NCBI GenBank assembly: GCA_036244855.1
Contig: BQKZ01000657.1
Span: 64,702-128,701 of the forward strand
From: Temnopleurus reevesii
Taxonomy: Eukaryota > Echinodermata > Echinoidea > Temnopleuroida > Temnopleuridae
Length of the DNA: 64,000 bases
Direction of reading: 5' to 3'
Shown: positions 49,601-61,600 of the stretch, piece after piece
Layout: each line of letters starts with the position of its first letter
Numbering within the stretch: position 1 is the first letter of the stretch
Notes under the pieces: generated by a model
The model's input: only the letters and a program-made list of their open reading frames with translations
Databases searched by the model: none
What the model was told of the DNA's origin: nothing
Translations under genes and position numbers: made by a program

Positions 49601-52600
49601 TGATACAATCACAGATGCCTTTAGAAGCGGTGGAACTGAAAAATTGAAAATTTATGAATTATCTGATTTTTGCTCAAATTACCACAGTTTGTCATTCATC
49701 TTATATCTCTCCATTCACAAATATTGCGTCAAAGTCAGGTTAAGTTCCCTGTAAATTGAAAATATATTAATTAAAAATGTGTAGCATTTCTTGAGATATT
49801 GTAATCCTATCTTTTACCTCTTATATGAATATAAAATGAATGGAATTGCAAATTGCAAAATTGCGTCCACTTTGTGGCATAAGCCCACAGCATATATATT
49901 TCATTTTTTAATAGGTAGGACAAGGATTTGGGGGTTCTAGAAGCCTACTTCGTTATCAAATTAGGAAGATGTGACACATTTCCTGAACCGTGCAAACCTC
50001 CATCCTCATGTACTCTGTATTTAAGTAGTTGGGAATTTTGTAAACTAGACTGACTATACATGTTTGGAAAAATGAAATGTTCACAGAAGAAAACTTTTAC
50101 AAAATTATTATTTTTTATCTACACTGTACTGTATGAATGAAAATTATTTGCCAAACCATTTAAAAAAAATTGTGATTACAGAGTGGAAAAGAACAAGCAG
50201 AGATAAGAAAGAATTCTGATAAATGACCATCTGTTTATAGTACAGTCCAACATGATATTTCCTACAGACTGTACAAGCATGTAGCTCCTTGTATCCCAGG
50301 GAGAAACACAAAGGAATGAAATTCATGGTTTCAAGCAAGTATGCAGTAGCATGCTTACTTTTTTTTATTTAATGTTACTTTAAATAAATGTATACTGTAT
50401 GTTGCATGATTGAATATTTTGAGGGTATTTTAAGTTCTTGCAGTGTTTCTAATAGGGAACATATGAAGTTGTTTATACGGTAATTATGACATTGAGCTGA
50501 TAGGAGACGCTGAAATAGTTTGCATTGAGCAGTTCACCTGATTTTGTGATTTATTTTTTGCCAGTCTATTATGTTATTATTATTTTAAAATGATGCTCCA
50601 GTTCACTGCATCCATGTAAAATTAAAGTGTTCCTTGCATGGAAGAGGGAAGGAAGGCTAGTCCTCCTCCCACTGGGGGTTTGAGGCAGTATCACACTTCC
50701 TTATTTCTTCCTTGTTCAAATACTGCTCTCTTTTAGACAGCCCTACATACTACATGTACATGTACATATGTATGTTTCTCACTTGGATACACTTCATTAA
50801 AGCATACATTTTTAAATTTCTGCTTTATAAATCTTATGGGATACCATTTTGAAGCATGAAATACACAACATAATCACTGGACCTGGTTCACATGTTGAAA
50901 CCTACATGTAAGACGTTGCAGCCATTATCATGGTTGAAGGAAATTCAGAAACTGTTGGCCTAAAGGTTACATCTTTATATAAAACTGGTTGTAAATCTAC
51001 GCACGACTCTACGGTTGACCTGTGACTCTTTCTCAGATCCAATTCAGCACCAGGTTATAAATAAGTGCGGGGAAATGGTCATCATAATATGCACCCAGTA
51101 AATTGGATTTAGTACAATTATTATTAATATTATTATTGAACAATGTATGATGGTTGATACCTTGGTCATATTCGACCTGCATCACTTTGTCCACCACAGT
51201 TTTTGTTCACTCCCCTAGTGAGGAGGATGAAGGAAGGACTGCCCCCTCCTGCTGGGGTTTGTATTCTAGAATGAACTTCCCCCATCATCCTCACAGTGCT
51301 CATAATTTGCATTGGAGCATTGGGCCCTGTTTCACCAAGATAAGAAAGACGTTTTGTGCGTAATGGTTTATTTTATTGCGCACATTCAGCGCAAGATCTA
51401 ATGTCACTCGAACTTAAAGTCGTTTTTAAAAGTCTTATCTTGGTGAAACACCTCCTTGGTCAAATATGTAAGCTAAGCCAGTATTTCATCTACACTGTAC
51501 ACTTAAATGTAATGAAGGGTGTTTGATTGTGTAGTGATACTGCTCACACAGTAAACGTGTACAAGATATATTTTGGAAATTTAGTGGAACAGATATCATT
51601 AGATATGATTAAGGGTTTAACAATTTGGTAAAAAAGGCTTATTATTGGAAAAACGAAGGGTGTTTCTTATTTTAAAGATACAAGTACACAGGTCTGGGTT
51701 GTGTTTCATATAGTCAGACGAAGATCTTTGTACGGCTGTAGCTGGTGACCCTCTCTTTGATTCCGCGCCAGGAGTTATCATCGAGTGCGAGAAAGGATAA
51801 CCAGTTGTTCCTAGATTTACGCACAACTTTATGAAACACAAACCTGTAGGCTTACAATACAAAAAGTACATTGAGCACTCTATATGAAATGGATTGTTTC
51901 TTAATAGTGCTGACTCATTTTGTTTAATATTTTATCTTGCAGAAAATTTTCCTGTTTTTGCCTGATCTGATTCATTCTAAATGGCAGTTTCACAGTATAG
52001 GTGAGTGTTTTTTTGTTTTTGAAGGAAAAACTGACAATTTTATAACAGAAAATAAGATCAGGAGAGCGTTTCATGAAGCATGTAGCCAGCGACAAATAGT
52101 GATTTTCTGACAGTTACCATAGCAACAGTCAGCGATAGTGCTTTTCGTCCAATCAAATTCAGGGATTTCATTTCATTAGTCAGCGTCAACTTTTAAAAGT
52201 AGATGTAGAGCAGGTGTTATTTATTTCAATTATTTAGTGTGTCAAAGCACTGTACAATATACAGTTATGTAGCTTTTTTTAGCAGGGCTCTCATGAAGGA
52301 TATGTAATTGATGGGTTTATTCTAGTAGGGATGGTGACGCCTCCTGATCAGTTGGGAGACATCTTTTTATATCTTCCTTGATTTAGTAGTGTCTAGGAAG
52401 TAAGAGTACTCCCATAGAGAAATTTATGTGATTTTTGCCAACCATCCCATATGAGATGTAATGGGAGATGGCCGAGGGGTCACACATTTTGCTGTATAGC
52501 AGTCAAACCAGTCACAGCGACCACCTGACTATAGTAGCCACCTGTCAATAAGGGTCACCTATAAAATAAATTCCCTCCAGATGACAATGTGTGCTATAGA

Positions 52601-55600
52601 ACCTGTCGATAGAGGTCACCTTTCTATAGTGGCCACTTGAATTCTGTTTTCCTTGGGTCGCCACAATCAACAGGTTTGACTGAATATTCTTTTTTAACAG
52701 CATACTTGGTAATGGCAGGAAAAGGAATATTATTTCGCAAAAATAAGTGGTTAGAAACATATTATGAGTGATACATATATGTATGAATGTACATGCCAAA
52801 AGATTTGGCAGAATAGTGAGCAAATAAAAATAAGAAAATGGACCTTGTCAGGCCAACAAATATTACACTGGTCCCATGTGCTCCCCATTGTGTTTGATCA
52901 AGTAAAAAAAAGCATGTTTTTTAATACCTATTTTGTTAACTATTTTAAACTACTTGATTTAATTTCCCTTGTCAAAATAAGCCTGGTGCATTGTAATTAC
53001 ACTTCGTAACCACTCTCTAGCAATGTTACATTATTTTTGTTTTACAAGTACTCAGTATGAGCTTTAACACTAATCCCAATGGATTAATTTTTTAAAATTT
53101 TGATTAAAAATTCATCAAAATATGACTAAGAACTTCCCATAGATTGAACATAAACAATATAGATCGAAATATACAGCTACATGTAATGATGATACATGTA
53201 CTTGCGATGACAAATTCATTTGAGTCATGATGATGTCTGAATGAGTTTTGAAATGTCCATTGTATGAAAATGTGATATGAATAATGTCTCAACTTCAAAT
53301 AACATCTTTCAGTATTTGATTATTTTTTTTGTGATGAATATAATTTTGAAGTGTGAAAGGAACAGAAACAAAATGTAGCCAAAAGATATTATTGTTGTGT
53401 GAAACTGTTATTTGTCAAAACACTTGAGTGATGCAGTTCATATAAATATATTTGAAATTTACTTTTGATAGATTTGCTGTGGCTACAACATCAAAAGCCC
53501 ATCATTTGTGTTTTATTGAAATTGTTTAACCCAGAAAATCATGGAGAGATAAAAGCCTTTTAGCATTGCAAAATTGTATAGAAAAACCTGCATCAAAGGT
53601 ACACTTGGCATTCACAAAACTAGGTGAAATGCATGGGCAGTCATCTTGGGAAAACTGTCTCAAAATGGCAGGTCTTTCAGTACAATCATCGCCAATATGC
53701 CTGGAAGTCATTGATGACAGACTGACTAATTCAAGAATGTGTCTTATATTAAGCTGACTATTTTGCAGAGGAATGTCGGATGGTCTATATTTAGCCTAAT
53801 GAATCAGAGTCTACATGAAGGATGCCGATTTACTGTACATCCAACGTGTATTTACAGCAGACAGAGTCCAGTCACTATTTATGAATTTAGTGTTTAAACA
53901 CAAACATAAACTTTGTTGTTTTATTTTGTGCTCCCTATATTCTGAGAGTAAACATGGATGGATGCAAAGACTAGTATCCAGTTAGCCAAAGCTGCCAATA
54001 ATTGAGTAGACTTTGACTCCAGACATGGTTAATTCCACTAGCAGTCTGTACTATAGGTACAGATATAGGACTGTGCTTGTAGACTAGGATTCAGACATTC
54101 ATTTGTGTATATAGCCATCTAAAAAATGTAAAAGTGCATAGAATTTTGAAAGATATCTAATCCTGAGAAGAAAAAAAATGTATTTAAGATGTGATTTTAG
54201 GGGAGTTGAACAATTTCAATGGTCAAGAAATGAGGTGGTTGCATGCTGATTAAATTATTTTGGAAATATAAATGAAGGATTCCTACATGTACGGGCAAAT
54301 GCAATCTATCCACTTCTACAGGATGTGTTGTAAACATCCATTATTACGATGTGCAGATATTTTTAGATGACTGGAAAAATTTTCCTTGTAATACAGCTGC
54401 AGGGGGTGGAAGATCATTGGATGTGTTTCTATGGCTACGCCCCCAAGTGGCAAAATACCTCACTAGGGGGCGTTTTCACTGTTCCTTACAATGTCATATC
54501 ACATCAAGATGTGTCAGATATCATTGAACTTGTGGTTGTGATTGATTCATGCAAAGGTCTTCCATGCCCCATAGGGGTTGTTCCTGCCTTCAAATTCTTG
54601 ATGTTCAAGGTCATAGTTGGTCAGCAACTTTTTGCGATCAAAGGTTGATGTTTATTTATTTCTAGGAAGATGTAACTTTATAATGTATTGATTTTTAAAG
54701 CTTTAGTAGTCTTTTACCACACAGTTCAGGAAGTAAAAAAAAAAAAGACAAATTGTTTGGTTACCCTCCATCGACTGACCCTCTGTAAATGGCCAAACCT
54801 TAACTTTTTTTGCTTAATTCTATAAAATTGACAAATCACTGAGAAATTATAGCCATAAACATGTGAAAGCCATTTTCAGCTCTTTTTGAGGGCTTTTCAC
54901 TCCCTTCTAAGTCTGATTTTCCTCGGGTTCTGTGCTCGAAGATAGTAAAAGCAAAACATTCCAACTGCCAGTGTGTTTTCTAAAATGGCATTTGAGGGCC
55001 ACCAAACAAATTTTGGCCTGATAAATATATACAAATTACAGTTGATGATACTGTATAGTTCACAAAGATAGTGGGTAACTCAACACAAAACAGTTTGAAG
55101 TAGGCGGATGAAACCTCACCATTCTTGTACAGTGTATAACTGTAATACAATTTTTTTTAATTATTCAATTTTCATGAAGTGTTAACTTACCACAGAATGT
55201 CACTACATGTAATGGGAAATATTGTTCAGAAGGGATGGGATCCTAAATTATCTTGTGGAATATATTCAAACTACCAAACTTCAATATACGTAGAGGACGG
55301 TGGGGGTTTTTGCGGTTGAATTGCACTAGCCAATCAACATATTTGTTTTTTGCAAAATGAGTGTATTCCTTTTACCAATTAGAATTTAATTTGCGATTGA
55401 ATTGTACATGTACAATGTAGTTTACTTGCAATTGATCACATTCTTCTTGCAACACCTGTCATACAAAATGTATGAATTCTTTACTTTAAAAAGTGTATCA
55501 CTTGAAATTCAATCCATGGATGTGCATTTTAAGATTAAAGGGGAATTACACCCAGACAATAATGTATGGTCAGTAAATGAAGAAAAATCAGATGAACAAA

Positions 55601-58600
55601 CTGTGAAAATTTGAGCAAAATCGAATAATCCGTTCAAAAGTTATGAANTGTGATTGATTCATGCAAAGGTCCTCCATGCTCCATAGGGGTTGCTCCTTCC
55701 TTCATATTCTTGATGTTCAAGGTCATAGTTGGTCAGCAACTTTCGCATTTGACATTGCTGTACATATTTGTTTCTAGGAATTTATTTTTTAAGCTTTAAT
55801 AGTCTTTTCCCATGAAGTACTAAAGGAAAAAAACAAGGAAGAATTGTTTGATTGCCCTCCACCGATTGACCCTCTGTAAATTGGCCGAACCTGAATGTTC
55901 AATTTTGTCACTGTTAAGTTACAGATAAACAAGTGAAATTAAACCTGATATTGATAAGTCCTTTTTTTATTTCAGATTTTTTGGGGGGCTTTCACATCCT
56001 TCTAAGTCTTTTATTTTCCCGGGATAAAATAATAATGATATTTTTTTTCCAACCAATGGATGCTTTTTCTAAAATATATGGCATTTGAGGGCAACCAAAC
56101 AGATATACAATGTACAGTAGTAGATACCTCACAGAACAAACTTAGTTGGTAACCACTGCAAAACAGTTTGAGCAATACAGGTGAAACCTAACCATACATG
56201 TTGTAATTGCACAACTGTAATATTATTTTTTTTTTTGTTCATATTCAATTTTCGTTAACTGTTGACTTACCACAGAATGTCACTATATATGTGAAATATT
56301 GTTCAGAATGGATGGGATTACAAACTATCTCGTGGAAAATTTAATACCAAGTGTATGTGGGGAAGGCTGATGGGCATTATTGCGGTTGAATTACACTAGC
56401 CAATGACGATATCCTTTGAATCTGCAATTGATTTGTACAATAATATAATATGGACTAGCCTTGAGGGAGACACAACATTTATGGCCCTGAGTAGAATCGT
56501 ATTGCCCGAGTCTCGACTCGGGCAATACGATTCTACTCAGGGCCATACAGTAAATGTTGTGTCTCCCGAAAGAGATAGTCCATATTGTTATTATTAAGCA
56601 AATCAGACATCTAGAGCGAACACGAAATCCATAAAAATAAACCACTGGCAGAATTAAAAGTGGTTGCTCCCGAGATCGCGGTCCGCGTTTTTTCGGATGT
56701 GAATTTATTGCCCGCTGTTTTACACGCAAAATCCCATATACATTTGACCAAGGGCAATAAAGTAATTTATGGACCGCTCTGTCTTTTACGGGGCGATGAA
56801 GTGTGAAAATCACATTGCTCAGATGTCTGATACGGTTAATAATATACATGTAGTTTATTTGCGATTGGCCATTGTTCGTGCAAGACCTGTCATACAAATT
56901 CTAAGCTTGAGAAAGTGTATCTTTTGAAATTCAATCCATGAATGTGCATTTTAAGATTAATGTGCACTCATTATGCTATGAATGATCAAGTGATGTGATA
57001 AGAGCAGTGTCGATTCATATTATTCCATCAATCTGTACACACATTTAAAAGCAGCCTGTAGTGGTAATAAGAAATTGAATGTGTGCAGCATAAGAATATA
57101 ATATTCCAAGTGATATTTCCATGAATTTTTAAGATTTTTGCAATTGGTTTGTCCATATTGATAAATAATGAGGTCAACTAGCTGCTTGTGAGGGATTTTT
57201 AGTTTTTTACAGATTACACATAAATACATGTACATGTACAGCACAACGCACACAGGTCCCTGCATATAGAATGCATTTTCTCATCCAGCCCTAGTGTTTA
57301 TACGTGAGGGCACTTAAGAATTGTTACCATGGCAATATTATTCTTTGTATTATTCCTCATGAGGAAAGAAAAGAATGCACTCAATGGTTGTCAGGGAGGA
57401 GGGTCAGTCCCAATTGCCAATTACATGAGAACAAACATATTGGGAGAAGACACAACTTGTCATTGAGCTTTACATGTAATTGGAATCTTTGAAATCAATT
57501 GATATAAGCTTTAGGAAAATTAATTTGTAACTAAATCTTTGATTTCATAATTTTTGTATGTGTAGCATGAATAATGAAAAAATGCCTTGATCGTTAATTG
57601 TGTACATGTACATACACATATATATGCTCGAGGGACGATGAGTCCTTTAGCAGGACAGAACAGATGAACCCTTTGAGTGCTAACCAGTGTTGCTGAGTAT
57701 TGGGAAATTTGACTGCATCCTCTAATTTAAAGACGAAATAATCTTATGTAGTCATATATATGATGTATCATAGAAAGACTGTACTTTCCTTGCTCTGATT
57801 ATATAAAATTTATTCTTGTAATCGCAAAATCAAATACTGTGATTTAGAGGGGAAAGAAAAGCCAACCTCATTTGCCACATCCTAAAAATCTGGCCTTCTG
57901 TTGAAGTCCATTGTCTCCAAAGCTTTGAAGATAGTTTCTATGCTTTGCAAGTATTGTCATTTTATAATTATTATTGTAATATATTGTGTATATCAATTGA
58001 TGGACAATAGCTTTATGTCTTGTTCATGCACACAAGTCCTTTTGTCCAATTATTTGCATGATTTTTTAAATGCTTATTCAATACACTCATGCATGGATGA
58101 GCATGTCAGAATTCCATTGTGAAGAGTCAGGACTATAATGAGGTTAATGATTAATTATGGACAATAGGTTAATATTTTGTCATCCTCTGTTTACAGGTCG
58201 TATCCTGAAGAAGCTGCTACATGTTGGCAATGGATTAAAGGTAAGGATTTCCCGATATATGTCAAAGTTCCTGGATGTAAATGAAAGAAATTAAAATGAT
58301 GAATTACCATACTGCTGAACCAAATGTTTCCTCATGAACAAAAGCATGATAATGTAAAACATTTCTACATTTCCATAATTTTTTAAATATTGCACCCAAG
58401 CAAATATTATAACAGGGACAGACTCTTCAGATGTAGGATATAATAGCATATTTACTTAGAATTCTCAGAATTTTGATACTGTCATGCTGTCATTTTGATG
58501 TCTGTCCGTGCATCCGTCCAAAACTTGTTCTTATTGACACAATTTTTAATTCATAAGGCATTGAACAGATTTATTTACCGTACCTGGCGCAAGAATAAGT

Positions 58601-61600
58601 ATGGCCAGATGAACTGATTAAATTTTGGTTTCAGAGGTTATTAATAGTCACGGGGTAAATAGACTTGTAAAAATCACCAAAATAATTTATGATTTATGAT
58701 TATTTGGTGTAGCCGATTATATTTTCTTGATTGCATTGTGGTGGAGGCATAAGTGCTGGCCTTGATTGGGTAAGGATTCATCTAGATTATCATGTAATAC
58801 AAATCCAGGACACAAATCATGCACTATGATCTCTTCAGAAACTGCAGATGTTTTATTTGTGACACATTATGAAAGTGTGTATTCTCATTTGTGTACCCAA
58901 AAAAAATATTAAATGAGAAGAAAACAACAACAACTAATAATAATGATGATATTAATAACCATAGATATTCAAAGAATAAACAATGAAATGTAAACAGAAA
59001 GGAAGGACAAATATTAAAAACCTTATGCGCCTTTCCGATGTGAATAACACATAATGTTTATACTGTCTATTTGTTTGTTTTTACAGCATCGGATGGATGG
59101 GATGCGGTTGTTTCTCCTTTGGTTCAAGATCCTCCAGGAGAATGCCTCCGAGGAGTGTTACCTGATATGCGACCCTGGTCCCAGGTTTCCCTGTTCCATC
59201 CAGTATCTATGGAAACATAACCATCTCCCTTTTTTTCTTTCTCCAGCATCGGATGGATGGGATGCAGTTGTTTCTCCTTTGGTTTTAGATCCTGCAAGAG
59301 AATGCCTTGGAGAAGTGCTACCTGATGTATTTTACCCCAGACACTTATTAATTTCCCTTTCGTTCCTGGCTTCCCCATTTTATTTAGCATCTGTGGAAAC
59401 TTAATCCCCTCCCTTTTTTCTTTCTCCAGCATCGTATGGATGGGATGAGGCTGTTTCTCCTTTGGTTCCAGATCCTCCAGGAAAATGCCTCAGAGGAGTG
59501 CTATCTGATGTACGCTACTCTTGTCCCAGGCTTCCCTGTTCCATCCGGTATCTATGGAAGCAGTCTGGAACATGTTATGACCCACAACTCCAGGACATCT
59601 CCGAACTATGACAGTAAGTCTTGATAAAATGTTTACTTTAAAAAAAAATTATTGATCAAATATTTCAATTAAGCCAGTCTTGTTGGTCAGTTGTATGCAT
59701 ACCTAGTAAAAGAAAATTTGTTTATGACAAAACGAGTGCCTGCCTGAGTCTTGCCTCTGTAGCAAAAAAATAAAGATGCAAACTGAATCCCAAGTATTTC
59801 AGTTAAATTGTTGTTAACATGTGAAAGGAATGCCAAGAAACCTGCATAAATTTGAATCACAATAAAAACCCACCAATTGTTTAATTTGATTGCTTGTTTG
59901 ATTTTGGTGAGGGTTAATAGAAGATAAAGTGTTAGAACTTAGATGCTACGAATGTGAAATATAAAGAGTGGAATCGTTCAAGAGGCGAAGAGTAAAATTA
60001 GGGAAAACCATATCATCCCAGTAATTTCAGCTTCTTCAGTATGGTTTTGTTTTTATAGAGCTTGAATTTGGTAGATTGCTACATAAGATATATGTATATG
60101 CTTACTTATCATTTTTTTCAGGTCCTATCCTTGAAGTGGAGATCAACCCCATAGTACCAGCACAGCCTGGGGAGAAACCTACTGAAAACCTCACCAAACT
60201 ACTGCTTGAGAGTCTACTCAAATACACAGTTACACAGGTATGTCCTCTTGATATAAATGTATGTTTACACTTCCAATGTTCTAAGTGGAACCTTATATCT
60301 TGCATGCTTTTTCCTTTAGTTTGTCCCATGTACTATTTAAAAAAAAACTATTAGTGATTGAATCACCCATCTAAATTTACCAGTAATATCATTTTCTGCT
60401 ATGTTGTGACAGATTCTTTTGTCATCCTCTTGCAACTCAACACTGTTGCCTGATGATGACCAGGATGTGCATTGAAACATTTCCGAATAAATGATTTTTA
60501 TAAATAAAGAGAATTGCTGAAACTCCGATAATGGAGAGCCGTGGAGTTAAATGAAGTGAATAAAGAGCTTAAACTCTCAATCCTAGCAGAATATTAATCA
60601 TTAGTATATGACAAGGAAATGAAGTGAACACGCTTACTTGGAAAAAAGCTAAAGAAGGAGGTGGAGAGAAAGAAAGAACAGGATGTGAGGGGCAGCCAAT
60701 CACCGAACAAGGAGGGAAGAATAAAGGAACTCCGGTACTTGAACAAAAGAAAGATGACCTGCTGTCCAGTCCAAATCAACCCTGGAACTATGGAAAGACC
60801 ACCTACCTGTGGACTCAGATGCTCTCTATCCCAAGGACCCTCCATCATCCCTGATAAGAAAGGCCCTTACAGTGAGAGCGCAACTCCTTTCTTCCACATA
60901 CCTGCTGCAGACCAGACTTGTCAAAATTGCCAAAACCAACGACCCAACGTGTCTGCTATGCAAGATTGAGGAAGAATCCGTCAGTCACTTTGTTGCCTAC
61001 TGTCCTTCCCACGATACCGCTAGATCAGAATTTATATCCCTCATCACCAAAACGCTTGAAGATTTCCCTGATGCCCTATCTCACTTTGATCCATCCCTCC
61101 CTACTGTGTTTACCAGAACGACCCTCATTCCCACAATCCCCGGTATTCCCACTGCTACTAGAAACAGCCTTCTACTGAAATCCCTGTTCTTTATACACAA
61201 GATCCACCTGTCCCGTTTAAATACCCTTGATCATGAACTGAACACCAATTAACCTCTACCCTATTCTATGGACGCATCTTGTATTGGATCTATCTACCAG
61301 CCCTAACTGGGATGATCTCCGAGATCAGCGGAGGGACAGAAACAGTCAAGCTGGAGGAAAGGGTGGGACAAAACAAAGAAGGGATTAGAGAAGTGTGAGA
61401 GTTGAAAGGGGTGAAGGGAGGCAAATAGAGGCGGCAAGAAAGCCTATTGTCTTGTCAAAATATAATTAAGTATCAATATGTTCTGATTAAATTTTTCCAT
61501 TATTTTTTTTCCCAGGTACCTAGAGTGGAGTGGTCTGATCCTAGCAAGAGGGATGAAGCATTTATTTTTCTGCTGGAGAATTTCAAGCGATTCTACTTGC

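Noticed and set aside
56391..56897. 168-residue minus-strand frame with a plus-strand mirror frame sharing the same peptide.
   Set aside because: The shared peptide comes from the DNA palindrome; no gene support.
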